DNA from: Bacteroidota bacterium
Lineage (GTDB): Bacteria > Bacteroidota > Ignavibacteria > Kryptoniales > JAKASW01
NCBI GenBank assembly: GCA_023381615.1
Contig: JAMCQL010000065.1
Location: 56,531 to 120,530, forward strand
Length of the DNA stretch: 64,000 nt
Direction of reading: 5' to 3'
The notes beneath the pieces were generated by a model. That model had not been told where the DNA came from, ran no database searches, and saw only the letters and a program-made list of their open reading frames with translations. Positions 1 through 10,376 of the stretch are shown here, piece by piece; positions within the stretch are counted from its first letter, which is position 1, and each line of letters starts with the position of its first letter. Both the position numbers and the translations under genes were made by a program.

Positions 1-85
1 AACAAGAAGAGTGGCGCAGCCGCGTCAATTCATAACTCGAAGTTTAAGATCGACGAAACCGCGATGATGCACGGTTCAGCTTTCC

Positions 86-3007
86 TTGCTTATCTCACCA
101 TCGAATACTTGTCCCAAAGGGATCCATTCGGAAAGCAGCGTGAACGCAGCCGCTAAAGAAAACATCTCCAAGCTTCTCCAGAAAGTCTTTGAATTAGTTG
201 TCAATTCCGGCGCGGACGTCAACCCGACGGAGTATATTGGAAAAATCGAGCAGCGGAGCGCAGCGCTGCCGGATCAATTCATGGCGCTGAATAATCTCGA
301 ACGATTTCTTGCCGCAACACCCAATTCGGCCTCCATTTTATCGGACTTCTCGAAGAACGAAAAACTTCTTGGCGATTTCATGAATATCGTTTCAACGAGC
401 CAGTACCTCGCAGATATTTTCGTGCAGCACCCTTCGTATTTTCGTTACCTGTTTTCTCCGTTAGGAATAGAATCCCAGCTCAATCCCGACTTCCTGCTTT
501 CTGAACTTTCGAGGCAAGCTGAGATATACAAAGATGTCTCTCATAAAAGCGATTACATCAGAAGAATTTACAAACGCGAAATACTTAGAATCGGCGGGCG
601 CGACATTTGCGGCCGGGATAATATCATAGACACCACGCTGCAAATTTCACAATTGGCTGAATCGATTCTGAGAGTCTCTTTCGAAATAACTGCTGATGAG
701 TTCAAAGAAAAACGTGGGATTTCTCCGCCACAGATAAGTTGTATTGCGCTCGGAAAATTTGGCGGCAGCGAACTCAATTACAGTTCCGACATCGATTTAC
801 TTTTTCTTTATTCCGTGGCACAGGACAAAAGCGACCACGATGCTTCGGAACAGGCGAACTATTTCGTGAGCCGGTTGATAAAACATCTAACGTCGGAATC
901 TGTCGAGGGACATCTCTACAGGATTGATTTGCGGCTTCGCCCTGACGGCGCCGCCGGTGCAGTGGCGCAAAGTCTCGAGAGCGCAATTGCTTATTATGAA
1001 TCTCGCGGCGAACTCTGGGAAAGACAGATGCTGATCAAAGCGCGGCATGCTGCGGGAGACGAAACAGTCAGCCAGACATTCTTGAATCATCTTAGGCCGT
1101 TTATTTACCCGCGAACTTGGCTGGAAAATCCTCTCGACGAAATCCCGCGGATGAAGATCCGAATCGAGACCGCCAATCAGAGTGAACTGAACATTAAACT
1201 TCGCCGCGGCGGAATTCGCGACATTGAGTTTATCGTGCAGGCGCTGCAATTACTCAATGGCGGCTCGCGTCCGAATATTCAAACCGGCAGCACACTAAAC
1301 GCGATCACGCTCCTCGAGAAAAGCAAGATCATAAACAAGCAAGAGGCTTCCCTGCTTTCCAACGCTTACAAATTTTTCAGGCTGGTGGAACACAGGCTTC
1401 AGCTTTTCAAAAACCTTCAGACGCACACTTTGCCATCAGACGCGGCGGAATTCAGAAATTTGTCGAAACGGTGCGGTTACAAGAACGAACGAAAGTTTAG
1501 GAATGAACTGTTCGGGTACTTCGACGCTGTCGCAAATTTATTCAACAACGTCTTTCATATCGAGCAGTCCATTGAGAGAACAGAGATCGAACAATTTCTG
1601 GAAGGCTCGATCAATGACCGGAGAACTCGCCGCGTTATGGAAAACTATGGTCTCGTGAACACGGAAGAGAGTTACAAAAATGCTCAATTTCTTTCGCGCG
1701 GCATCACGCGGGCGGGAGACGTTGAGTTCCCCGCTGGAGTAACCAAGGCGTTTCGGGAAATCGCGCCGCAGCTTTTCGAAGACATAAAGCTGACAGTGGA
1801 TCAGGACATGACGCTGAAGAATCTCTCGCGGTTGGCGCCGTCGGTAAAAAGCTTGGAGGTCTTTTATAAATCTCTCGCCGACGAGCATTTCAGAAAGTTG
1901 ATCCTGACACTTTGCTCGAAGGGAACGCGGTTTGTCGATTATTTGACGGTCGAGCCCTTGCTTCTCGACCTGATCATTTCCCCGGAGAGGCTTCTTGATA
2001 CAGAAATCTTCTTCACAGATTTCTTACCCGTGCCGCTCCTGAAGGAATTCAACGAGATCAAGTTGGGCATGTTGTATTTGCTTGGCGAAATTTCACTTTC
2101 CGAAATGCACAGCAAGTGGACTAACGTAGCCGAAAGATTTTTCGTGCATGCAATCGAAAAGATTTTTCCCAAGAGCCGGCCTGCAGTTATTGCAGGCGGG
2201 AAATTTGGATCGAGAGAAATGTCCTTCATGTCGGATCTCGATGCCATTTTCATTCTTCCGGACAAACTTGCACGAAACAAGCCATCGTTCGAAAAGAAAA
2301 TTCCAAAAATTCAGGAATCGCTCCTCGACGAAAATGGCAATCCGGTGTTTTCGGTCGACTTGAAACTACGTCCGGAAGGAAAAAGTGCGCCGCTTCTGAT
2401 GACCGAATCCGAATACGCGCAGTATTTGGAGAAGCGTTTGTCCGTTTGGGAAGTAATGTCAATGACGAGGTTCAGAAATCTTTCTACTTCAGAAAATATC
2501 TTTTCAATGATCACGAGAACCGTCGGGAGCTTCAAGCTGACTCAGTCATCTCTGAAAGAAATTGCCTCGCTCTACAATAAAGTCATTCAGAGCAAGAGTT
2601 ACTTCGATGAGATTGACGTAAAGTTTGGAGACGGCGGCATGTTTGCAGTTGAGTTTCTGGTCCAGACGCTCGCGCTTAATAGTGCTGAAGCGTTGATGGA
2701 ATCTTTTCCGACTGCGATAGTCAATATGATAGAAAAGCTGAAGGATATTGATGCGATATCTGAAGAAATTGCCGACGAAGTGAAAGAAAGCTACGAGTTT
2801 TACAGAATGATAGAGTTTTCAAATTACGTCTCATTGTCGAAGACGAACCACAAGATTCCGCATGATGAGCGTGAACTTACTTCACTTGCGGCGCATCTCG
2901 ATTTCAAAAACCCGGATGAGTTCATGGACAGTCTCAAATCACGGATGAGACGAATGAGTTCCCTGTTCAAGAAAGTAACCGCAGATCTCATTGCGGCAGC
3001 AGGCTGA
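86..3007 (+). CDS. glnE: Bifunctional glutamine synthetase adenylyltransferase/deadenylase (GlnE)
   Basis: Two nucleotidyltransferase modules: ISCIALGKFGGSELNYSSDIDLLFLY and VIAGGKFGSREMSFMSDLDAIFI, plus LRRGGIRDIEFIVQ. 973 aa. TTG start at 86 uncertain; in-frame GTG at 140 is possible. Confidence 0.93.
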   Translation: MLISPSNTCPKGIHSESSVNAAAKENISKLLQKVFELVVNSGADVNPTEYIGKIEQRSAALPDQFMALNNLERFLAATPNSASILSDFSKNEKLLGDFMNIVSTSQYLADIFVQHPSYFRYLFSPLGIESQLNPDFLLSELSRQAEIYKDVSHKSDYIRRIYKREILRIGGRDICGRDNIIDTTLQISQLAESILRVSFEITADEFKEKRGISPPQISCIALGKFGGSELNYSSDIDLLFLYSVAQDKSDHDASEQANYFVSRLIKHLTSESVEGHLYRIDLRLRPDGAAGAVAQSLESAIAYYESRGELWERQMLIKARHAAGDETVSQTFLNHLRPFIYPRTWLENPLDEIPRMKIRIETANQSELNIKLRRGGIRDIEFIVQALQLLNGGSRPNIQTGSTLNAITLLEKSKIINKQEASLLSNAYKFFRLVEHRLQLFKNLQTHTLPSDAAEFRNLSKRCGYKNERKFRNELFGYFDAVANLFNNVFHIEQSIERTEIEQFLEGSINDRRTRRVMENYGLVNTEESYKNAQFLSRGITRAGDVEFPAGVTKAFREIAPQLFEDIKLTVDQDMTLKNLSRLAPSVKSLEVFYKSLADEHFRKLILTLCSKGTRFVDYLTVEPLLLDLIISPERLLDTEIFFTDFLPVPLLKEFNEIKLGMLYLLGEISLSEMHSKWTNVAERFFVHAIEKIFPKSRPAVIAGGKFGSREMSFMSDLDAIFILPDKLARNKPSFEKKIPKIQESLLDENGNPVFSVDLKLRPEGKSAPLLMTESEYAQYLEKRLSVWEVMSMTRFRNLSTSENIFSMITRTVGSFKLTQSSLKEIASLYNKVIQSKSYFDEIDVKFGDGGMFAVEFLVQTLALNSAEALMESFPTAIVNMIEKLKDIDAISEEIADEVKESYEFYRMIEFSNYVSLSKTNHKIPHDERELTSLAAHLDFKNPDEFMDSLKSRMRRMSSLFKKVTADLIAAAG

Positions 3008-3018
3008 GGGAAAAGTAT

Positions 3019-5013
3019 TTGGAAAGCACGCAAAGGACTTTCCCGACAAAAGGGACTCCTAAACAAAAAGTATCCTCGAAGCTAATCGATTCGGGCAGAC
3101 TAAAATTTGAGAGAACCGATTTTCTTATTGCCGGTTCGCTGGCGGCGTTCTCTTTCTTCGTTTATTTGCTCACGATGTCGAGAAGCATTCCACCCATCGA
3201 CGGCGGAGAGCTAACAACCGTCCTCTGGACACTCGGCATCGCTCACCCAACAGGCTACCCACTTTTTACGCTTCTCGGATATGCATTTGTCCACATTCCA
3301 ATCTTTCGTGAAGTTGCAATGCGGGCAAACTTGTTCGCCGCGGCATGCACAGCGCTTGCCGGCGGAATTTTCTATTTTGTGTTCCAGCGGGCGCAGTTGT
3401 TGCTTGCGCTAGGTGAGCCTACTCTAAACAAAAAGTCGATGAGTTCGAATCAAGAACAATCGAAGAATTTTAAGAGCCCCACGGATGACGTCTCTCCTTT
3501 TCGTTTAGCTTCGACGATTGGTGCACTTGTGCTCATCTTTTCGAGGACGTTCTGGGACCAGAGCACGTCGGTGGAAGTCTATCCGCTCCAGCTTTTACTT
3601 TTTGCATCTATTCTGACGGTGTGGCTCGGATTTTATGCGCGCCAGACGAAATCACGCGGGTTTTTTGCAGGCTTGTTCTTGGGGTTAGGCTTCACCAACC
3701 ACATGACAACGGTTCTGACCGTTCCTGCGCTTCTATTTCTGTTGTTCTCGAGCTACAGACAGAGAAAATTCGAATGGCGAATTCTCTATTTCGTAATATT
3801 CGGTGGAGCTTTAGCTTCCCTGCTGTACATTTATCTTCCTCTGCGCGCTTCGCAGAATCCGATTCTCGATTGGGGAAATCCGGATACTCTCCAAAGATTT
3901 TTCTGGCACGTTACCGGCAGACAATTCAGGACGTGGATGTTCAGCTCGTGGGATGTGTTTCAACACCAATTGGGAGTTTTCTTTTCAAGTCTTTATCCGG
4001 AATTTAGGATTACTCTTGTTGTGGCAATTATAGGAATTGTCATTTCAATTTTCTCATATAGAAAATATTTCTGGTGGACGATCCTTCTTCTTATCGGCGA
4101 CCTGATCTACGCGGCAAATTACAACATCCATGACATCGCCAGTTATTTCCTGCTTGCTTATATTGCGCTGACACTTTTCGCGGTAATCGGATTTCGATTT
4201 GCGGTTAACATTTTGCTTAAGTTTTTCCACGGGAATGTTGCGGTCGCCGCTCTGCTGGTTTTGTTCCCTGCGTTCTCAGTGATTGCAAACTTCAGCGAAG
4301 TCGACGAAAGCAAAGATTATTCGGTGGAAATGTACACACGAGATATCTTGACGAGTCTCCCGCAAAATTCTGTCGTGATCTCATACCAGTGGGACACTTT
4401 TGTTTCGGCATCTCTGTATTATCAAAACGTAGACAAACTCCGCAAGGACATAATTGTCGTTGATAAAGAATTGCTGAGACGATCGTGGTACGCAGCAGAA
4501 GTGCACAATCGTTACGCTTTTCTTTTTCCGAAAGATGATCCTGTTTATAAGGCTTATCAGGATAACCTGCGGCTTTTTGAAAACGATCTGCCATACGATC
4601 CCAATTCTATCGAGCATAGTTACTCCAATTTTATTCGCGAGATAATTTTAGGCTCGCTGCAGAATGAAAGAGAGGTCTTTGTTGGACCTGAGATCGAGGA
4701 TCAATATCTCTATGGCCTGAACAAAGTCCCTTACGGCTTACTGTTCGAAGTCAAAACAGATACGGACTATGTTCCATATAACGCGGCTGGATTGGACGGC
4801 TTCCGGGCAGCGGAGAAAATACACAGTGACTATTCAAAGCAAATCTTAGGTTTCTATACAAGAATGTCCCTTGCGAGGGCGGCGTACGAATACAATCATA
4901 AATATCTTAATCTTACTTTATCGTGGCTCGATAGGGCGCTTCAAGTCGATCCAACCTTGCAAGCCGCACAGACAGCGAAACTCCAAATATTGCAGGATCT
5001 TAAATCGAAATGA
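3019..5013 (+). CDS. DUF2723 family multi-spanning membrane protein (TMEM260-like / O-mannosyltransferase-like)
   Basis: Motif DGGELTTVLWTLGIAHPTGYPLFTLLGYAFVHIPI typical of DUF2723; many TM segments; TTG start. Confidence 0.8.
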   Translation: MESTQRTFPTKGTPKQKVSSKLIDSGRLKFERTDFLIAGSLAAFSFFVYLLTMSRSIPPIDGGELTTVLWTLGIAHPTGYPLFTLLGYAFVHIPIFREVAMRANLFAAACTALAGGIFYFVFQRAQLLLALGEPTLNKKSMSSNQEQSKNFKSPTDDVSPFRLASTIGALVLIFSRTFWDQSTSVEVYPLQLLLFASILTVWLGFYARQTKSRGFFAGLFLGLGFTNHMTTVLTVPALLFLLFSSYRQRKFEWRILYFVIFGGALASLLYIYLPLRASQNPILDWGNPDTLQRFFWHVTGRQFRTWMFSSWDVFQHQLGVFFSSLYPEFRITLVVAIIGIVISIFSYRKYFWWTILLLIGDLIYAANYNIHDIASYFLLAYIALTLFAVIGFRFAVNILLKFFHGNVAVAALLVLFPAFSVIANFSEVDESKDYSVEMYTRDILTSLPQNSVVISYQWDTFVSASLYYQNVDKLRKDIIVVDKELLRRSWYAAEVHNRYAFLFPKDDPVYKAYQDNLRLFENDLPYDPNSIEHSYSNFIREIILGSLQNEREVFVGPEIEDQYLYGLNKVPYGLLFEVKTDTDYVPYNAAGLDGFRAAEKIHSDYSKQILGFYTRMSLARAAYEYNHKYLNLTLSWLDRALQVDPTLQAAQTAKLQILQDLKSK

Positions 5014-6116
5014 TATTCCTCAGTTTACTCAAAGTCTTCGCCATTCTATATCTCGCTGAACTCGCTTTATATTCCTACGCTGCTTATCGTTCCCGCAGAC
5101 AAAGTAAGCGAGCGAATAAACTCACCCCGCTCCCAAAAGTGTCGGTCGTTGTCGCCGCGAAAGATGAAGAGAAAAATCTGCCTTCATGCCTTGACTCGCT
5201 TGTGAAGCTCGATTATCCAAAAGACCTTCTTGAGATAATTGTAATCAACGACCTCTCTTCCGATTCAACTCCGACCATCATCGACGATGTTGCACGCAAA
5301 TTTAATTTCGTGAAACGAGTTGACGCTGTTGAAAACAATTTGATGCGCGGCAAAGCCAATGCGCTTTCTCAGGGAATAGACAAAGCGAACGGCGAGTTCG
5401 TCTTCTTGACAGATGCAGATTGCACTGTTCCTTCCACCTGGATCACAGAGACATTAAAGTATTTCGACGATGCGACCGGCATCGTAGGCGGCGTTACTCT
5501 AATTTCAGATACCGGCAAGCCGGTCTACAGCGTTCAGGCGCTCGATTGGGATTTTCTGCTCAGCGTCGGCGCAGGCGCCGCAACTCTCGGAAAACCCATC
5601 GCCTGTCTCGGAAACAATCTCGTTTTCAGAAAAAGTGCCTACAAAGAAGTCGGGGGTTACAGAAAAATCAAGTTTAGCGTAACGGAGGATTACGCGCTCT
5701 TCAAAGCTGTCGCCGAGTCTCGCAAATGGAAATACCGTTTCCCGATGGACAAGCTTACACTTGTCCAAACTCTTCCGGTGGAGACTCTACGGGAAGTGTT
5801 TTCACAGAGAAAACGATGGGCTACTGGAGGCAAAGACACGGGACTCTTCGGATTCCTGACACTTGTGCCCGGTTTTTTCTTCCATTGGCTGATTTTATTA
5901 TCTGTTTTCTCTTCGGTAGGTCTCTTCGCGAAACTTTTTCTGCTGAAGCTGCTGCTGGACGCTTTTTTTGTTTTTCCGACCCTCATGCACTATGGAAAAA
6001 TTGCTCACTTGAAATTCATACTTTATTTTGAGATTTATTACTTAGTTTATGTCGCAATTCTTCCGTTTACTGTCTATTTCGGAAAGGGAATAACCTGGAA
6101 AGGGCGAAAATACTAA
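5010..6116 (+). CDS. Family 2 glycosyltransferase with C-terminal TM helices
   Basis: KVSVVVAAKDEEKNLPSCLDSLVKLDYPKDLLEIIVINDLSSDST; FLTDADCTVP; QRKRWATGG; C-terminal hydrophobic helices. Confidence 0.9.
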   Translation: MIFLSLLKVFAILYLAELALYSYAAYRSRRQSKRANKLTPLPKVSVVVAAKDEEKNLPSCLDSLVKLDYPKDLLEIIVINDLSSDSTPTIIDDVARKFNFVKRVDAVENNLMRGKANALSQGIDKANGEFVFLTDADCTVPSTWITETLKYFDDATGIVGGVTLISDTGKPVYSVQALDWDFLLSVGAGAATLGKPIACLGNNLVFRKSAYKEVGGYRKIKFSVTEDYALFKAVAESRKWKYRFPMDKLTLVQTLPVETLREVFSQRKRWATGGKDTGLFGFLTLVPGFFFHWLILLSVFSSVGLFAKLFLLKLLLDAFFVFPTLMHYGKIAHLKFILYFEIYYLVYVAILPFTVYFGKGITWKGRKY

Positions 6117-7118
6117 ATGTCTGAATCGTTTGAACGATTCGAGTACATAGAAGATTTTTCAATTTCATGGCGTGAGCTGAGGATACCCCTGCACCTGACG
6201 CTGTTCCTCATCACTTTATTTACAACCACGCTCGCGGGAGTAGAATGGATCGGAAGAGATCCGTTCAATCTTTTGAATTTTAAATTTGGATTGGCTTACA
6301 GCTTTTCTCTCCTCCTTGTTCTCGGCACGCACGAGTTCGGACATTTCTTTTATTCCCTCAAGCATCGTGTCAGGGCGACTCTGCCTTACTTCATACCGTT
6401 CCCCATTTTTCCCGGCATGTTAAACTTCGGGACACTCGGCGCCGTCATACGCACGAAAACAGTAATTCCTTCGCGCAAGGCGATATTCGATATCGGAGTT
6501 TCAGGACCAATAGCGGGCTTCATCGTGAGCGTAGCAATTTTGATTTTTGGTTTCACGCACTTGCCGTCAAGAGAGTTTCTGGTTCATATTCATCCAAATT
6601 ATAATTTCGCGACGAATACGGTTCCCGATTCCGAAGGCATTCCTCTTGCTTTCGGCAACACCATACTCTTTAAATTATTGGAAGTCCTTTTCACCAATCC
6701 GCATAAAGAATTCGTTCCCCCGATGACTGAGATTTATCACTACCCTTTTCTATGTGTCGGATGGTTCGGACTATTCGTTACCGCGATGAATCTGCTCCCG
6801 ATCGGACAGCTTGACGGCGGACACATGATCTACGCAATGTTTGGCAAAGCCCACAGAAAAATCGCGAGAGTGTTTTTCTTTATAATACTTATCGTCGGTC
6901 TGCTGGGACTTCTTCCGCTTGCCGGAGTCGACGCGAACCTTGGCTGGACCGGATGGCTGTTCTGGTGCTTGATCTTATTCTTCGTCATAAAGCTCGACCA
7001 CCCGCCGGCGTTAGATTCGAGTCCGCTCGATACTAAAAGAAAAATAGTCGGCTGGTTAACAATTCTTATTTTCATCGTTTCGTTTTCGCCAACTCCTTTT
7101 ACAATCTCACTGAGGTAA
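6117..7118 (+). CDS. Site-2 protease family (M50) membrane metallopeptidase
   Basis: GTHEFGHFFYSLKHR (HExxH) and NLLPIGQLDGGHMIYA motifs; TM segments. Confidence 0.88.
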   Translation: MSESFERFEYIEDFSISWRELRIPLHLTLFLITLFTTTLAGVEWIGRDPFNLLNFKFGLAYSFSLLLVLGTHEFGHFFYSLKHRVRATLPYFIPFPIFPGMLNFGTLGAVIRTKTVIPSRKAIFDIGVSGPIAGFIVSVAILIFGFTHLPSREFLVHIHPNYNFATNTVPDSEGIPLAFGNTILFKLLEVLFTNPHKEFVPPMTEIYHYPFLCVGWFGLFVTAMNLLPIGQLDGGHMIYAMFGKAHRKIARVFFFIILIVGLLGLLPLAGVDANLGWTGWLFWCLILFFVIKLDHPPALDSSPLDTKRKIVGWLTILIFIVSFSPTPFTISLR

Positions 7119-7120
7119 TT

Positions 7121-7924
7121 TTGAAGAAAACACTTTTCGTACTATCACTCAGTTTACTGATCGCTGCATGTCAAAAGGCTGATAATGTCATAATCGACAG
7201 CTCGCAGCCAATCAACGTGCAACTGACATACTTTGACAAAGACAGCATCGACATTGCCCGGTATATCAGCAATACTTCAACAAAACCAACGATTAGCGAC
7301 AGCTTTCAAGTGGTCTTAAGCTCAACACAGAATTTTGCATATCTTGATGTGAAAGTAGAAAACGATTCCGGCATGACCTTGAATGATGTTTCGTATTCTA
7401 CTGCCGCGGGGCGCTTAGTATCAGGAACGATTACGACAGCCTTTTCAAATGTTTACGTCGGCGATATTACCTATACCTTTACTGCATACAACAAACAGGC
7501 TTCACCGGGAGACTTCGCGATAAAGTTGGTGCGGCTTTTCAATTCAAAGAACCAGGCACCCGTTATAGACAGCGTATCGGTGCCTGACTCCGTACAGATA
7601 GATCCAACATCCAATGTTGTCTTTAATCTTTATGCGTTCGTCCACGATGCGGCGGGCCTGAGCAATATTGCAAAAGTATATTTTAACACGACCAAGCCTG
7701 ATGGGACCCCATCTTCCGGAAATCCCTTCATGATGTATGATGATGGTGGTGCAAGCGGCGCCCCCGGTGATGACGACGCGGTCGCAAATAACGGTACCTA
7801 CACTCTGGCAATCCAACTTCCGCCAGGCACAGCGATTGGAACCTATGGGTTCACATTCTATGCAGTTGACCGCAGCGGCCTCTCAAGCACACCGATCTCA
7901 CGCAATATTAAGGTATATAAATGA
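7121..7924 (+). CDS. Predicted lipoprotein with Ig-like C-terminal region
   Basis: Signal peptide plus lipobox MKKTLFVLSLSLLIAAC; YDDGGASGAPGDDDAVANNGTYT...YAVDRSGLSS; TTG start; 4-nt overlap with next ORF. Confidence 0.7.
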   Translation: MKKTLFVLSLSLLIAACQKADNVIIDSSQPINVQLTYFDKDSIDIARYISNTSTKPTISDSFQVVLSSTQNFAYLDVKVENDSGMTLNDVSYSTAAGRLVSGTITTAFSNVYVGDITYTFTAYNKQASPGDFAIKLVRLFNSKNQAPVIDSVSVPDSVQIDPTSNVVFNLYAFVHDAAGLSNIAKVYFNTTKPDGTPSSGNPFMMYDDGGASGAPGDDDAVANNGTYTLAIQLPPGTAIGTYGFTFYAVDRSGLSSTPISRNIKVYK

Positions 7925-9450
7925 AATCAACTCTCGCTCTTGCAATTGCCTTTCTCGTCACCAGCGCCAATGCGCAATTTCTCAAACAGACTTACAAACT
8001 GGATGGACTGCCCTCACAGCCTTCAAGTAATTCAATCAGTCAAATATTGATAGTGAACGGAGAAGTCTATATCGGAACTGACAAGGGATTGAACATGACC
8101 AACGGCGGCGGACTCGCTCTTCAAACGAACATCGGGACCAATGGCCCAACAGGTGTAAGTGTAAATGCAATCGCCGTCAAAGGAGATACAATAGTTGCGG
8201 CAGTTTCGACCACAATGCAGCAAAGTGGAACAACCTACCCTGTGGGCAAAGGGCTCTATGCTTCAACTGATGACGGAACAACGTGGACTCAGGAGCCGCA
8301 AAGCCTTGACTCACTCGCTGATTCAACTGTCACTTTCGGAAATAACGTCCTGACTGCACTTCCCGTTACGACAGACGTTAACAACATTTCGTACTCGCTT
8401 GCTTTTTATAAAGGTTATCTCTACGCCGCCAATTTTGCAGGCGGATTGAGAAGAAGCGCCGATCTCGGCAAAACATGGCAAAGAGTTGTTCTGCCACCTG
8501 ACTATCTCAACTACATAACCGAAGACAGCAGCTATACTTTCCAATTGTCTCCTGTCGCCGGCGCCCTCACCTCGGAAAGCAATCTGAATCACAGAGTCTT
8601 CTCCGTCTATTCGGATGGCGACAGTGCATTGTACGTCGGCACAGCGGACGGAATAAACAAGACCACCGACAATGGCTATTCCTGGTATAAGTTCACTCAC
8701 CAAAATCAGTCAAGTCCAATATCGGGAAATTTCGTCGTCTCGATAACTGCTCAAGACTATGGCACTGAACACAACATCTGGGCGGCGACAGTGAATGCAA
8801 ACGATCCAACCGAAATGCCGGCTTTGAGTTACACGACTGACGGCGGTGCAAGCTGGCATTACATCCTTGCAGGGCACTTCTTTCACAGTGTCGCATTTCA
8901 GGGAAACATCGTGTATGGTGCGTCTGATGACGGGCTTTTCAGAACTTCAGACCTGGGACGCTCTGCCCAAGTGATTACCAACATCTTTGACCCAACAACA
9001 AGACAGTCGATTTTATCCCAAGCTTTTTATGCGGTTGCAACGAACGGAGATTCGATATGGGTCGGATCAGGCGATGGCCTCGCTATGGGAATCGATAACG
9101 GGACAGGATTTGATTTGAGTCAGTGGCATGTTTTCAGAGCATTCGCCAGCGTTGCCGCCACAAATTCGACGTACTTTTATCCGAATCCATTTTCCCCGCA
9201 GCTCGATGTTGGTAGAATACATTATAATGTCAAGACTCCGAACAGCACGGTAACGGTCAGGATCTACGACTTTGCAATGCACATCATTTACACTTTGACG
9301 CAGAACGCGGCGCGCAGCGCAGGCGAACAGGATGAAGTTTGGAACGGCATGGACTCAACCGGAAAGACGGTCGACAACGGAGTCTATTTCTACAGTGTAG
9401 TCATAAATAACCAAGGCCCGATCTGGGGAAAAATACTGGTGGTGAGATGA
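7921..9450 (+). CDS. Secreted beta-propeller (BNR/sortilin-like) protein with FlgD/T9SS-like C-terminal domain
   Basis: Repeated T(T/S)DxGxTW-type motifs (ASTDDGTTWTQE, RSADLGKTWQRV, KTTDNGYSWYKF, YTTDGGASWHYI); C-term YPNPFSP...VTVRIYDFA...WNGMDSTGKTVDNGVYFYSV...GKILVVR. Confidence 0.8.
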   Translation: MKSTLALAIAFLVTSANAQFLKQTYKLDGLPSQPSSNSISQILIVNGEVYIGTDKGLNMTNGGGLALQTNIGTNGPTGVSVNAIAVKGDTIVAAVSTTMQQSGTTYPVGKGLYASTDDGTTWTQEPQSLDSLADSTVTFGNNVLTALPVTTDVNNISYSLAFYKGYLYAANFAGGLRRSADLGKTWQRVVLPPDYLNYITEDSSYTFQLSPVAGALTSESNLNHRVFSVYSDGDSALYVGTADGINKTTDNGYSWYKFTHQNQSSPISGNFVVSITAQDYGTEHNIWAATVNANDPTEMPALSYTTDGGASWHYILAGHFFHSVAFQGNIVYGASDDGLFRTSDLGRSAQVITNIFDPTTRQSILSQAFYAVATNGDSIWVGSGDGLAMGIDNGTGFDLSQWHVFRAFASVAATNSTYFYPNPFSPQLDVGRIHYNVKTPNSTVTVRIYDFAMHIIYTLTQNAARSAGEQDEVWNGMDSTGKTVDNGVYFYSVVINNQGPIWGKILVVR

Positions 9451-10376
9451 AAACTTTCTCTTTATTGCTGATGCTCTGCTCTGTCTCTTTTGCTCAGAGT
9501 TATCCCGGCAGCTTTGCACGGATCGGACTGAATGCAAAAGGAATGTCACTCGGAAATTCGTTGTCGGCGGTGACAACAGGCAATGTCTACAGTTTTTATA
9601 ATCCTGCACTTGCGTCGTTCCAGGACGGCGGGAGTGTTTCCGCATCTGTCGCCCTTTTATCATTGGACAGGCAGTTGAACGTTTTGACATACACCCAAGG
9701 CGTTAAACCAACTGCCGGTATATCTTTGGGAATAATAAACGCCACAGTCTCCAACATCGACGGCAGAGACAACGACGGCGTGCACACGACAAATCTCTCG
9801 ACAAGCGAAAACTTGTTCTACTTCAGTTTCTCAAACAGGTTCATGGAAAAGCTATCTCTTGGCGTGAGTCTAAAAATGTACTACTACAAACTTTATTCAA
9901 GCCTGACTTCCACTTCCATCGGTTTTGATTTTGGCGGGGTCTATCAACTCTCAAATTCTTTTTCTATTGGTGTTGCAGCAACTGACATTGGTGAAAGCTA
10001 CCATTGGGATTCTTCAAAGCTATATGGAACCGACGGGTCGAATTTCTCAACTCCATTCCCGCATGTTTTCCGAATTGGCGCCGCTTATAATTTGCCGCAG
10101 TACGATCTGTCTGTTTCAGCTCAGTACGATATTGCACCGGCGCCTCTCAGCGCGCTCAGGGCTGGCATCGAGTTCACTCCGCTCGACGTCCTTGCGCTCC
10201 GGGCAGGACTCTCCGCCGGAAATGAGCAATATGTCGGGACCAAAGTTACTCCATCGTTCGGTTTCGGAGCAAAACTTGCCTTCCTCGACTTCACGCCCGA
10301 AATCAACTATGCTTATGTCTTCGAACCGTTCACCCCTTACGGCATACAAACTTTGACATTAATTTTTGGGTTTTGA
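9447..10376 (+). CDS. PorV/PorQ family outer-membrane protein
   Basis: Signal peptide; ARIGLNAKGMSLGNSLSAVTTGNVYSFYNPALAS signature; ends in FGF, beta-barrel pattern. Confidence 0.8.
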   Translation: MKTFSLLLMLCSVSFAQSYPGSFARIGLNAKGMSLGNSLSAVTTGNVYSFYNPALASFQDGGSVSASVALLSLDRQLNVLTYTQGVKPTAGISLGIINATVSNIDGRDNDGVHTTNLSTSENLFYFSFSNRFMEKLSLGVSLKMYYYKLYSSLTSTSIGFDFGGVYQLSNSFSIGVAATDIGESYHWDSSKLYGTDGSNFSTPFPHVFRIGAAYNLPQYDLSVSAQYDIAPAPLSALRAGIEFTPLDVLALRAGLSAGNEQYVGTKVTPSFGFGAKLAFLDFTPEINYAYVFEPFTPYGIQTLTLIFGF

